A stretch of DNA of 64,000 nucleotides, taken from assembly GCA_001939145.1 (NCBI GenBank), contig LSRX01000414.1:306508-370507 (forward strand). Direction: 5' to 3'. The stretch's first letter is position 1. Each line of letters opens with the position of its first letter. Shown here one piece after another: positions 30,401 to 44,500 of this stretch. The notes beneath the pieces were generated by a model that had not been told where the DNA came from, made no database searches, and worked only from the letters and a program-made list of their open reading frames with translations. Source of the DNA: Symbiodinium microadriaticum. Taxonomy: Eukaryota > Sar > Dinophyceae > Suessiales > Symbiodiniaceae. A program made the position numbers and the translations under genes.

Positions 30401-31444
30401 TCACTCCCATGCTGCAAAGTTAAGTAAAGGTCGCTGGGCACGTTCATTTGTAGAGCTCGAGTGCTAATCCCTCAAACCGAAACCCAGAATGCAAAGGGTC
30501 CGAGGGTTTGTTTCCTAAGGCTCATCTGAAGCATCCGTGTGGCTCTGCGAACTATTCTGAGCTCTTCCGAGGGAAGCTGAAAGATCACCCCACTGACTAG
30601 GAGCTTTTGTTGGCAGCATCTTTGGGAATACTGCTGGTGCTGTGTGCCTGTTGTTGAGGTTCTGTGGGAGCAGTGATAACGATAAGTCGACCCAGGTGGA
30701 AATCCCTGCATGGTTTTGCTGTGAAGATCTCTTCTGGGCAAGGCATTGACAACCGCGGTTGCACGCCAAATACGCAGATCTATATCCGCGGTAGGGCCAA
30801 TACAATCAGCACGCCGGGATGTCAAGTCTGTGCAGCCTTCGGCTAGGTGATCGCAAGATTCATAAGCTTAACCGGGCACCAGAACATGTGGCAACATTAT
30901 CCTCGCACGAGCAAGAGAAAAATCGACGGCATCATCAGCCCAGGACACAGAGCACCAAGCGGGTCTTGCGTTGTTCGCAAACCTTCCAGGTAATATTGGG
31001 GGCTTTAATAATTGGAATACGGTTTTGTTGTGCTTGCTGCAAGGAACCCCGCAATAGTTCTAATCGATAGTTGTTTAGGCTTCACTGGGGTTCAGGCTCA
31101 AGGGCTTCGACAAAGGTCGCTTGGTAGGAGCACGTTTTTTTGCTGGAATGCTTTGAGGAATGGTCCGTGCCCCACAGAACAACTCTGCTTAGTGTCTAGC
31201 ACAGGGAGTATGCAAGAGCTCCGTAAGCTGCTACCGACGGTAGCGATCCGAAGAAACACTGTCGTTATTGCTTGCTTCTTCGTTTATTTTTTCTTCCGCC
31301 CCCTCTGTAAACCGTAAACCTATAAACCCTAAAACCCTAAAACCCTAAACCCTAAAACCCTAAAACCTAAACCCTAAACCCCATGTCTCTCTCTCTGTGT
31401 CGGGTTTCTGTCTGCTTTCCTGCCGTCCTCCTCTCGTACTCTCT

Positions 31445-31491
<47 letters not shown>

Positions 31492-34400
31492 TCTCTTTGC
31501 AGTGTGGGTGTGTGAGACAGGGGGGGGTTTGGGGTTTGGGGTTTAGGGGTTTAGGGTTTAGGGTTGGAGAGTATGCCACTATGCATGCCGCACATGGAAT
31601 TTACAGCGCTTGTCATGACACCTCAAGCCTAAAGTACCAAAACATCCCTTCATCACTCGTTGAAAAGTACTTAGAAGCAAGCATTCGAATTTCACACAAT
31701 GGCGGACCCTATACGGAATACATTTTGCAAGGATCGTGACAGTAAGGACTCGTGAACAAGGTATGTCTAAGTTTACGAGGTACTTGTAAAGACAGATAAC
31801 TAACCGAACTAAACGAACCCTGCATGCGAAGAAAACCTGCATGCTCTGAAACCCGAGCCCCCCCCCAAAGCCCACAATACTAAGAAACCCTTGTGCCCCT
31901 GGTGTGGGGTCGAGCCAGTACACATGCAGCACTGAACACTAAGAAGCCCTAAACCCGATACAGGAATACTGCTATAAGGATGTCGGAACCCTAAACCCCT
32001 ATCTATGATGCTGCGAAAACCTAACCAACACCCTAAACCCTAGACCCTAAACCCCTATCTATGATGCTGCGAAAACCTAACCAACACCCTAAACCCTAGA
32101 CCCTAAAACCCCAGAATGCTCAGGAACCACCGATCCTCCCCACCTCGCTTTGCGAAGTCTTCAGCATGTCCGCTGTCGCGCCGCATGGTATGTACACAAC
32201 TATCGGTGCTAACTATAGGCTTTAGGCTTTAGGGTTGCGGCAACATCCGAAGACCGATTAAGTGGGGTTTAGGCTTTATGGGCAACAAAAGAGGAGAGCT
32301 CAACCATCTAAGTTCAAGACTCGTCATCACAGACTGCTTGCAGTTTGTCCGCATGGCTTACGGGTTCGTGGCTAGAGCCCGGAGGAGGATTGGGGCTGCA
32401 GGGGTTGAAGCTTCGGGGGGTATCTGGCAATTGCGACATAAGCCGAAAAGGAAACATACAAGGGGTCTGAACAAGGAATGCCGGCAGATCATGTTGTTCG
32501 GGTATGTTATATAAAACCCAATATGCACGATCCTTCTTCTGGCAAGGACCTCTGTTGACAGGACTGGAAAATAGAAATCTGCGTCATTCACAATACTTAC
32601 TGGTTACTTCTGGTGTGCACACTGGCACTTCCAAAAGCATGATTGACCCTAGCTGTTACCATCCTTGGGGTGCGGATCAGAAGCCAAGCACCTCAGAGCA
32701 ACCGTGAAAACCATGGACCTGCCATTAGACTCATCCTGATCCCTAAATTACTGAACCATTACAACACGACCCGGTCAGCCCAACAAAAAAACACTTTTCA
32801 ACTGACCCCACTCACCTGACTGAACCTTCACCATCTTCCAGGGAAGACCCCTCCTCAAGCCAGACATGGTTTAGGGTTTAGGTTGATCTAAAATTCCAAA
32901 CAACACCGCAACAAAAAAAAAAGCTCGATGCTGCAACCAACAAGAGCAGGATAAACTTGCCTTCATCAAAAACCAAAAGCGTACGAGATCTGGCAAAGTT
33001 CTTACCAATGTTGACGGCCTAAACGCCCCAAACCTCCACACAAGAAGCCCAAAAGCCTCAACCTCAAACTCCGCATCGCAGTAAACATGTGAAAACCAAT
33101 ACTTCCGCCAAAGATGCAAATCCAAAAATCTGCTGGAATCCACATCTCCCATCTCAAGCACCATAATCCTATACTCCCCTTCATGCGCAATCCTGTCTTA
33201 GAACCCAGAAGTACCCCTTGTCAATCTCCACAAACGGCTCGTAAAATTTTGACGTCGCAAAGCCAAGTATAAACACAATTGAAGAAATTGCAGAAGACCT
33301 TAGAAAGGCCGATGCCTTCGGCACCTGTCGGTCAAAGTCCTCTTTGGGCGGAGTGAGCCCCAGCCTTTGCCAGGCCGCAGCTTCTCTCCAAGAAGAAGGG
33401 TTTAGGGTTTAGGGGTTTAGGGGTTTAGGGTTTAGGGTTTAGGGGTTTAGGGTTTAGGGTTTAGGGTTTAGGGTTTAGGGGCTTAGGGTTTAGGCCCCAA
33501 ACCCTTCTGAAACAACCATATAAACCTTGAGCCCTTAATACTATAGTACTATAGTCACAATAAGCCCCACTGTAAACCCTAAACTAGTAAGAGGAATCAT
33601 CGGCCAGGCTGCAGAAACGCAGTAAATAATCGATTTAGGAAAACATGGCAACCTGCATACGAAGAAAAGGAATGGATAATCACAAAACAAAGACAGGGAG
33701 ACATAGGACAAAACATTAAAAAAAACAATGGCATGAACAGCACAAACCGTGCAACAATCACGACTACAACAATACTACGACAACTCGCCAATGTCTATGC
33801 AAGACGGCTTTAGCTACGGTGGAATTCACAAATTAAGCACATTCGTGTGACCAATGTTCAATGCAAACCCTGTCAGCTCACAAGCAACAAGCACTGTCTG
33901 CGGAAAACATAGGCATAACCGAAATGTGCAGAAAACACGGTGCGTTGGGCAGCGCCCTGTGCGGCTCTCCGGGCGCGGGCGGGCACGGCAGGGGCCGGGC
34001 GAGGGTCGGGGTTGAGTGGGGGTTGGGCCGTGGTGTTCCCTGTTTGATTCATATCTATTCATAATTTTTCCCATAGAGATTTCCACTCGCTGCCTCCTTC
34101 GACACCCCTCCCTGTGCCCCCAAATATCCCCCTTCGGCGGAAGGATATGGATGCTGGTATGATCCCTGAGGATCTAAAGGCATGCCCTTGCACGCGGACA
34201 ACACAGTCGGTTTTGCTACAGGCAAAAAGAGAGCTAGTGCCTTGAACCCACTTGAGACAGAAACGGTTACGGCGCATACATGCAAGTGTTATGCCATGGC
34301 TGTAGGTGAGCAAACAGCTTACGGTGCTGCGGGATGCGCAGCTTCAGCAGCAGTGTCGTCCGATGCATCTCCTGGATCGAGGTAGTCCAGCTACGGAGCT

Positions 34401-37400
34401 CGGCCTGTGAAGTTTCGTTTGTGCTGGTGCCACGTCCCAGGAAGGCACGCTGCCCGGGCGTGAGCATGTGCTTCATCCTAGTATTGTTCAGTAGCCACTC
34501 ATCTGGTATCTCTAGTAACTCTGGATATGCCGGACATACTAGAGATACCCACCAGAGTCTTGTATCTGTAGTATCTCTGGTATCTCCAGTATCTTTGGTC
34601 TCTTTAGTATCTCTGGTGTCTCCGGCATCCCTGGTATCTATCTCGGATATCTCTGGTATCCCCTGTATCGCTTGTAGCTCTAGAGATAAGAAAGATACCA
34701 GAGTCCAGCATCTCTGGATCTCTGGTATCCTTGAAACTTCGGTATCTGTGACATCTCTAGTAGATTTGGTATCTCTGGTGTGTGTTGTAGTCTTAGACAA
34801 GCCAGAGCTACCAGTAATACTAGAGATACCAGAGACGCAACCATATTATACCTAAAGGTCTGCCTATCCCCACCCCCCCTCGAGCACTTCTCTTGAAGGG
34901 GTGGGTGGGGGGGGCTTGCGCGTGGGTCGGCTGAGGCCGGGTGGGCGCAGGGCAGTGGGCGGGTGGGGTGCGTGATGCGTTGGTTAGCGAATATAAAGCT
35001 GAGCTGCATGGCACGTCTCAGTGTCATCAGCGAATGCCTCCGCATGGGCGTCGATACGTCGCTGCGTGCGTCTTTGCGTCGCCGCGTGCGTCGCTGAGTG
35101 TGTCGGCGTGCGTAACGATTACTGACTGGCATGTAGGCCAATGTTGGCGACGTTTCCAAGCAGATTCTATTTCGACCCTATCAACATCTTACTTATTCCG
35201 AAATCAACCCCTGCGAAAGGCCGTGTTTAGCTGTAAAGCAGCCAGCCCAGCCATGATGAAAAAGGAAAAGGCGCTGGAAGCCACCCGCTCTCAAGAGCTT
35301 TGCGAAGTTAAGGGGTTGAGCTTGGATTGGGGTTTAGCATGACTTAGGGTGTAGGGCTGTGGGTTTAGGGCTGCTTAGGCTTTATTATCGAAGGCTTGAC
35401 TTGAGGTTTGCGCTTCGAAATACTAAAAAAAGCTAGTTCTGAAAATTGGGTCCTGTCATTAGAGGAACCCGGAACAAGGCGGCACCCTTGCAAACAGGAC
35501 CCTAATTTAGAGAACTACCCAAACGTAGATGGTCGAGGCGCAAGTCTTCTGGCGGCGCCTGGTACACGAGGGTAAAGTCCATGTCCTTAACATGGGGGAT
35601 TCAGAAAACTAGGGTTTAGGGTTTATAGGATATAGGGTTGGAATACCTCTTACCATGTAGATCGACATCTCGTCCTTCGATAGCTGTATCATGCTGAACT
35701 CCAAAGCGCTGTCCGCGTTGATGCCCCTGTACCCAAAACCGATAAAGCCCCCAACAGGGCCCCTCTTTTTAGCGATGATTTAAGGCCTCTGCATTACCAG
35801 TTTGGGGGGCTTTCTGGCTCTTGACCGCGATGGATCCTGCGATCCTGGGTTCCTTTTTCGGGGGCTTCTTCTCAAACTCCCTTGCGGACTCTAGGCCAAA
35901 TACCATGAACGCGAGATCCACCGAACTGCTTTCAGTTGAAAACGAACCGCAGCTTAAAGAGGGGTCGACCGTGTTCTTGAGGCAAATAGGTAACCCGGCG
36001 CCCTACATTACCAAGCCACATGATTCTTTATCGAAGTCGCGCCTTCCATTAGCAGATCATCAGATCATCCGGAAGCTTACAGGCAAGCACTCCGAAACCC
36101 CTTGTCAAGCCGATACCGTGGCTCCCAAGTCCGAAACCCGCATGCCCCATCCTTCTGTTGAAAAATGGCAAAAGATGACATTTTGTCAAGACTCGCTGCT
36201 CGCGACTTGAAGGTCGTACATGAAGCTACCTGATACAGGCATTGCGGAGCTCTTGTTCCCGAAATACGCACATGCACACGAAGTGTCGCGTCACACCGGA
36301 AGTCTCTCCAGAATGGAGCTGCCGATAGACTAACTGCCAATATCCCATACATCCATTTTTGTGCCCGCAAGACACCCAACTGCAACTCGACTTTGTTGGT
36401 GCGCAGTCTTAAGCGAAGGACGCGTAGCACCCTGCCTAAACATCCATGCCAGGACCTACACTCGTGCAGTACAGTTTTGGGTCGTAATGGAGATGTTGTC
36501 ACGAAGTGCAGCGTGGCAAACTGCTGAACTTCGAACAAACAACAGTGAACTGAATGCCTCTGAGCAGCCGTCACAGCCGAATACAAAACAAGCTCACCCG
36601 TAAAGACTTTACCTGGCTTGCTCTTAAATTATTTCTTTATCGTAATTCGACTAATGCACGCTGCACAGCGTCTTGTGGCTTAGGTCTTGCTGCTTCTGCT
36701 TAGCCTACCTACACCAAGTCCAGCGGCCTGACTGGCAAAGGAAGGCTACATGGGATCCTTCCGGCACCATGCTTTCCTCGGGCACACTTCCGAGTGATGC
36801 ACCGTGCTTGGGTATTGAGCATGGGGGCCTTAACAATTAGAACAGGTCCTGAGGACTTGTTCGTATACTGAAGTGTCCAAGAATCAACGATTTCGGCATT
36901 GAGGGCTGGAACGCAGGGTGATCCGCACAAGTTCGCTGGGGTTCTGCCCAGGTCGGTGAAACCTACAACTGCTTTGCTCCTATGCGCAAATATGCTCGTC
37001 TAAGTTTTGGCCCCAACATGCACAATCGGGCCTCTTACGCGGCTGTGTCGCCATCTGAAAGGCAGCCCTTGTAGAACTGCAGACATTGAAACGAAACTTC
37101 GAGTTAGTTTATAAGGGCCTTCATACTTAGATTTGTGGCGTATCGCACACCCCGCTGATTGACTTACACATCTTCGCCACCGGAGCTCAGTGGAAGGCTC
37201 CCTCTTAGCTAAAGCCCAAACCCAGACACTATCACGGATATTGCGGGCAGTTCGACCACTCTGGAGTCAAACGCATTTGCCTGCACGAGGGGCACCGCCG
37301 CATGCGGCGCTCTACTTTTTGGGATCCTGGGGGGTTTATGGGTGGCTAATTTAGAGTAAAGATGCAATCATACACGGGTTTCATGTCATGGGGCCTTCTT

Positions 37401-40400
37401 ATTCATCAGGGGTTGACATTAGAGTCGAGTCCCTCAACCAAGCTATGTACGGAAATCCTTATATGTAACTTATGAAAGTGTATTCCTCAAGTCCTCAATG
37501 AAAGTCCGCCTTGGGCGCTGGGTGGTGCCCAGGTAGTATGGGAGCCTTGAGCTGCACAACCTACAACACCCACATACACCCCATATACTAAGCCCTTCAA
37601 ACACCTACAGCAATAGAAAGAATCCGTACAAAAACCAGGTGCCCTAAACCCTAAACCTATAGAGCATATAAAACCCTAAACCATATATATCCTAAGGGGG
37701 GCTCTGTTGGGCTCCAAGTGGCCACCTCCTTCAGCGCCTCCTGATTTTCAGCGACCTCCTCGGATCGGATCTCAGGGACATGTAACCCTCCCCCCCTGTC
37801 TCGCCTGATAGGGTTTTGGGTTTAGGGTTTATAAGGGTTTAGGGGTTTAGGGTTTAGCGGTTCAGAGGTTAGGGTTTAGGGTTTAGAGTTTAGGTGCCAT
37901 GCGGAGGCTTTGAATGTCCAGCTCGACTTGCGCAATTGTCTTGCCTATATGGGGACTTCATAAAACTCAAAGGTACATTGCTTAAGGTTCATAGTACGCA
38001 TGTCCTATAACAGGGGCCCCCGATTTTCGGAAACTCTCATGTCGTTGTAAGCTGTAGTCGGATCAGATGATGCCTTCATGGCTTCAAGAGGTCGCTCATA
38101 CTGGCCTCAGGTGTGAGACGCCACCAACAAAAGCTTGGCGCACAAAAGCGACGGCTTAAGGTTTAGGGTTTAGGGCTTAGGGTCAACATTCCAAGCTCAC
38201 GCATTCGCGTTTGTAGAAACAGAAGCATTAGCTACCCACCTTCCAATAATCTTCACCCATGTGCCGGGATGTTTGTGGCTCCAAGCAACTGCTTAACTCC
38301 CGCCCATACCGACACACTATACACTTACATCAATACTTCAAAACATACATGTATTCATTAAAAACCGAATCCTCACACTCTTATCACACCATACTAATTA
38401 TACTTTACGTCACTATGCCACTGAGTTGTATTTATATGCCTAAACCCGAAGCCCTAAACCCTCAACCCTAAACTCACACTCCTACCTTAACAGGCTATAC
38501 CCTCTCGACCTGGCTGCCTAAAACTTGAAGTCTTATAAGGCCTTCATCCGTGGCTTCCAGTTTACAAAGATTTTTAGAGTCGGTTAGAGGGTTTAGGGTT
38601 TATAGGGTTTAGGGTTTAGGGTGTATGGAGTATAGGGTTTAGGGTTTTTTGCCTCCCACCTTGCTAGGACGAAGCCGCATTGCAGGGTACGGTTTAGGGT
38701 TTAAGGGTTTAGGGTTTAGGGTTTGGGGTGACGGAGTCCACCGCAGGGATGTGTAATCGAGGGGCCTTAGTAATCAAGGCAGTGCAGCGCCGCTATAGTC
38801 AGGACACTTCATGAACACGGTAATCAAGCATTCCCGCCCCTTATGTTGGAGGACCTTGCCTTCTCCGCACAAAGAGCCGGCGGCGTGCAGCTGCGAGCAG
38901 CAGCATAGCCCTCCAAGGCCAGACGCCTTTGATTGCATGGTCTTGCCCGGATCTCCCATGGGTCTTACGTGGGTATTTTGGGGACCAGGAGACTTGCTCT
39001 TCAGACGTGCTTTGATGGAGCCTTTGGGTTTTTGGAGCAGGTTCGGCCTCTGAAGGGCTCCGTGGCCGCTTCAGCTGCCAGGAATTAATTAAGGCGGGGG
39101 GTCGGTGTGCTGAAGGTCTAGTCATAGGCCCCTAAGTAGTTCCTTTTTGGGATTACCTTACAGGATTCTAAATATAATCCACAAAAAGGAACTACTTAGG
39201 GGCCTATGGGTAGTCTCGGATGGCCAGACTGTCTGAAACAAGATCCGTTTTCGGCTCCCTGCCTATGAGTGACGTATAAGCTCTTTCGTGAACGGACCCG
39301 AAAAGCAACTTGAGCTAATTCTGGGATTGAAACCAGCGTAGAACCTGCTGGGGCAAGTTATGTAGCAAGACGGAGGCGGTAGCAAACACAAACACAAAAC
39401 AAACAGGCGCGGAGAGAATGAGAACAAAGGAACAACAAGTTTAGCATAACACCAGTGCAAGGGAGCCTCAAACCGTAAAAGCTAGGCATGCCGTACACTC
39501 TGAGCCCTAAGCCCTAAGCCCAAAAACTGAAATCAGCAGAACCTAACCTTTTAAAATCCATTTAAAACAACAATACCAACAACCCGAAAGAACCCACATG
39601 AAGCTCTTTGTCCACTTCTTACAGGACCCTTTTAAAGAAACCCGTATACAGCCTATAGAGAACGCCCCCTCTCAGGACCTTATAACAGGAGCACTTATAT
39701 CACGGAACCCTTAAAGGTACTCCTAAAGGCCTCCCTTTAACGGATCACCCCCGAGGCTGAAGGCATTCGAGAGGCTGCCGCCACTGCTCCAGGGCCTGAG
39801 GCCCGTCCCCAGCGCTCGGGAGGCTTCGCTGGAAGGCCTCCTGGCGGTCGAGGCTTCGTTGGTTTATAGGGCTTAGGGAAGTTTTAGGGGTAAGGGGTCC
39901 GAAAACGGCTTCTGTGCGAGGTTTAAAAGGGTCCGGCTATAAGGATTTTTTCAATTTCACTAGGATTTCACGAAGGCCACACAAGGCTTGCTAAGGGCTT
40001 TGGTTTTTGCCTGGTTGCATAGGATTTGCTGTGCACAGCTGGTAAATGTAGAACTAGATGTCTTAGGGCTTGGGTGGGCCGGGTCTACGGTCGAGGGTTG
40101 CGAGAGGTCGCTTACCTTCCTGAAAGGGCTTGGGAAAATACGACGGACTCTCATGGGCTTGAGACTCTAAAGACCCCCCCAGGTGGCCCAAGGCCTAACT
40201 TCTGTGTCATTTGAAGGGAAGGGTGGGGCAGCTTTCGTTAGCTCGCGAGGCTGCTCCTTCAACTCTTCCACGAACGCGTCCGAGGACCATACTGCTGTAA
40301 GACTGTAAGGCTTCTTATCAGGCTTTCTATAAGGTTTACTACAAGGATTACCATAGTGAGCCGTGCTGCAAGGGGTACTTTCAGGATTAGTACGATGATT

Positions 40401-41479
40401 GCTGTCAGCGGTCTGTGACTGCCGCTTGAGAACTTTGGGCTTAAGGATTTCGGGGCTTCCGTGTTACCGTAGGGTTTAGAGTTTCGCGCTTCTTCGGATG
40501 CTTTAACTTTGGGTCTTGGAGTGTGTTTGGGCTTTAGCGTTTGAGGATGCTTTGACAAACAGAACCCTGAAGCTCTGAACGCTCAGACGATTAGAAAACC
40601 AGTCAAGCTAGAAAAAGACAACGAAAATCTCAAACCATGAAAAGAATGGAACACTATAACCTTTGACACATATAGTCCCCCTGAAGCCTTGAACCCTTAC
40701 ACAAGCCTGTTACCCCACGGAAGGCCTTGACAGACCCAGGTTTTCAGTAGGGTGCCAAAAGACTACGTCACACAAGCGGAGACGGCCTGCACACAAGGAT
40801 CCCGATTACAGCCCTTCCTCAAGGCGCCTTTGGGGGCTCTTATACTACCATCCTTGTTTGGATACTTAGTTATTTGGCTTGATAAGGTCCTCACAGCCTA
40901 AATCCAGGATTCTTTTCCTGATGTGATCTGCAGGGCCTTATTCCAAAATAAGTAAACTGCACGACCGCACCACTCAGCCAACAGCCGCGACTGTGGTGGG
41001 AAAATGTCAAAGATACCTAGAGTCTCAAAAACAAACCCAAATCCCCGCAAGAGAGATACTACGGGCAACTCTGCCCCCTAAACCCTAAACCCAAAACCCA
41101 ACATCTTGAACCCATCACCCAGAAACAGTAAACTTTGAATCGCAAACCCTAAAGGCCAAGACGACAAATACCTAGACACAAGCCCGAAGCCCCAAACTAC
41201 CGAAGCAACAGTACCCCTACAGTCCCTATATAGGTCTATATGGTAGACCCGACCATATTATAATTATCCGGAGCCCTCAGCCCTTGTTCAGCACGGGCTT
41301 TGAGAATAAGCTGGACGTTTCCCCTCAACCCTACAGTAAACCCTAGAACCCCGAACCTTGCTCTGACTTTCCGAGATCCCTTCCGAGGTCCCAACAAACT
41401 CCGCCGCCCGCAGCTTCGCACCTCGATTCTGGATCTGGATCTCTAGGTCTCGGAAGGTTTTAGGGCTTGTGCATATATA

Positions 41480-41515
<36 letters not shown>

Positions 41516-44500
41516 TGTATGTATTATGTACACACACACACGTACACACACACACACACATGTATACACAGATAACGATATGGTACGATACCATATGGTC
41601 TGATATTAGGTTGCATTTCATACATGAAATTACATTACATTACATAGGATTATGTCATGCCGTATTACCTCACACTATATTGCATTGTGTTGTGTTGTAT
41701 GACATTATACTGAACTATTAGAGTATTTTGCTACACCGTGATTTGATGCGTCACGTGCCACTATATTTTACGACAGTCTAGTTTAGGGTTTAGCATGTAG
41801 GTTTACACTAGTGAGGATAACGATTCTTCTATGGGCTTGTAGATACGACTGACACTTTTGTTGGTCTATGTCTTTAAGTCGTTTGAGTGAAGGGTATTTG
41901 GGGTCATGGCACTTATCATGATCGTATTTTGGCTTGTCAGTCTTACCTTAGCCCGCCAGTATGCCTTTTACAACAAGGATACCCGGGTACCCTCGTCTTC
42001 AGTTTTGGTAATGGCCTCCAAAGAGAAGCGCGAGGGCAGTGAAGGGCTACTACTACCAAGCCCACTCTGATTCCGGGATTTCGGTAAATCCGAGTTCAAG
42101 GGTCTGAGGCTTAGCGGCTTAGCTAGGTTTGGTAATGTGGAGCGCTGAGCAATTGCAAGAGCTATGTCCCGGGCTGCACCAAGGCTCGATGTTACAGTTG
42201 CCTTATACTGTACCACCCCAAAAAACATACTGCAACATACTCCAACTATTGAGGCCTCAATACTACCTCTTCGTGCGTTGACCGTGGTGCTCTTCTTGCT
42301 TCGTCCCCTCCCCAGTCAGAATCCAGAAGGGCAAGTCCGTCAATCTTGAGTAATTTCGGTGTTGTCATTGCTAGCAGCTAGCATTACTTTAAAAGCCTCT
42401 TCATAAGCATCAGTTGCCACTGCTATGTTCGTAGCAAAAACTGATGAATACTATCATTACCCCAAACCTTAAACCCTAAACCCGCAAACCTTAAACCCTA
42501 AACCCTAAGTTATTGAGACGCCTATACAGGCGCCTGATACGCATGCCAAGCAGCAGACCGCGTCAAGGCAGCTTTGTAGTCCCTCCGGTGGCAAAGGCGA
42601 GTTGTCGGCCGCCTCAGTTTGACACAGCTATGTGTATGTATGCAAAAACAAATGTGTGTTGTGTATTATGTTGTTCTACTATATTGTGCACATATATTAT
42701 GGTAGAGTATAGAGGAGCAAATGATAATTAGCCCTCTTCTGCCTCGGATTGAAACTCTGATTGTCCCTACTTGAGGAATATGCCGTAAAACTCAGGCCTC
42801 TATAAGCTTCTCGGTAGATTAAAAACAAGGCCTTTAGCAGCAGTTTGTGGAGTCTTGGGCTGAGTCTTTAGGGTTTGGATGGGTTTGGGGTTTGGCGCAC
42901 TTGATGGTAAACCCCGAAAATTTGGAAACAGGATTAAGGACAATCAGTGCTGGGATTCCCTATGTACAGCTCTTAAGGACTGAGGCTATTGGGCTTCCAA
43001 CTTTGGAGCTTGTGCTTTGTGAGCCGGCTTTGCTAGGGATATACATGTACCCCGTTTTGGATTATTCGGCCATAAACCGACACCGTGCTTGTAACCTAGG
43101 TCCATCAATGGCTCGTGTTCAGCCTGTATGACTTAGACCTAAACAATAAACCCTTAACGCTAAACCGCTGATCTTACAGCCGAAACCTTAACCGCAAGCC
43201 CTAACCCCTAAACCCCAACCTTTACATGCCTATAGCCTTAAAACCCCTAAACCCTAAACCTTAAACCCAAAACCCTAAATCCCTTAACCCTAAAGCCCTA
43301 AACCTTGAACCCTAAACCCTTAAACCCTAAACCCTAAACCCAAAAAGAACGCAAACCCTAAACGTCTCAACCCCTAAACCCTAAACCCTCCAAGGGCTTC
43401 CGGACAGCCTCGACCTGCCTTCTTGGCGCCCTTTTCTGAATTTTCGAAGTGTCCAAAAGTCCCAAGGGAAGGTTTTGGGTTAAGGGTTTAGGGTTTAGGG
43501 AGGGACGGTTTTGGGTTAAGTTTAGAGTTTAGGGCTTGGGGTTGAGGGTTTGGGACCCCAAGCATCGATGGTAAGGGACTCTGAACCACTAAGTTCATCG
43601 AGCACCCTGACACGAACCTTCCAAGGACCCTGAATCACAAAATCGACTTGCTAAGTCCCCCAAAACGCTTCCAAGTACATCCCTGATGGGATTCTACTCC
43701 TCGTGGGTGCAGTGTTTCATGGTTCGGGGCTTAGGTTCGGGGTTCGGGCCTTAAAGGCTTGGGGCTTCGGGTTAGGGAGGCCAGGTTGGGGGGATTTGGG
43801 CTTCGTACAAGGTGCCGACATCAGATTCTGCAAGAGCGGGCGCCAGGATGCGATTGACCTAACAAGCTTTGGAGATGCGCGTCTGTTCATTTCAAGCTCC
43901 TGTTATTTCGAGGCTCAGGCGACTTACGGCAAGGTGCAAACAAGTAGGTGATTTGGATAACCCGCAAATGCAACCTAATCACTTTCTACGCCCGGTGGCT
44001 CTTCTAGTAACCGTAACCCCTCCGCCTCCACCCTCTAGATGCACGGGATTGCATGTAATGTACACCCCCTGCAAGAATACCTGCTGCTCCCCTAATTGAG
44101 ACGGACCCTGAAAAAGAGGTGTCTAAAATTATAAGGCCACGGAAAGAAGGGAACGATCAGGGCCTAGATTTCTGGGAGATCTTCCACTTAGGCGTTCAGG
44201 GCTACCAGGGCTCATCGAAACACTGCACAGGATAACGCCAGCAGATGAATCACTGAACCCAAGAGTTCATCCCGGAACCTGAGCCTGCAAAGCCCTATAC
44301 ATATGGGTTTAGAGTTTGGGGTTTAGGGCTTAGGGCTTAGGGTTTAGGGTTTAAGTATACATCATCCTAAACCATGACCGTGAAGCCCCGAAAACCGTAA
44401 ACGCAAACCACAGCCCTAAGCCCACGTATCCTCTCTGAGAACTCCAGGTTACCAAAACGGTGTTGTAAGGGCCTAAAAACCCTAAAACCCTAAAGCCCTA

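Larger units (their letters stand above)
28643..32143 (-). other. Region without a convincing minus-strand exon
   Basis: It holds low-complexity TACTAT sequence, an ACAT run, the 45-bp minisatellite, a family 5 arm, a CT run and the 56-bp perfect duplication. A frame near 30500-30600 (VIFQLPSEELRIVRRATRML) is possible coding but unsupported by good splice sites. Confidence 0.5.
33386..35524 (-). other. Region with GC-rich island and minisatellites
   Basis: A clean TTTAGGG array is followed by A-rich DNA, then from 33950 to 35115 a GC-rich interval with two minisatellites. No exon was placed on the minus strand. A plus-strand start-like frame at 35254 (MMKKEKALEATRSQELCE) is unassigned. Confidence 0.5.

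Noticed and set aside
30379-30445. 5S rRNA-like words (AAAGTTAAG, AGGTCG, GGGC)
   Set aside because: Only about 25 bases resemble the 5S box A region; the rest of the gene and its stems are absent.
37705-40291. Reading the GC-rich exons of this stretch on the plus strand
   Set aside because: Plus frames are open in places, but acceptors and donors fit the minus strand better and match the direction of the channel gene.
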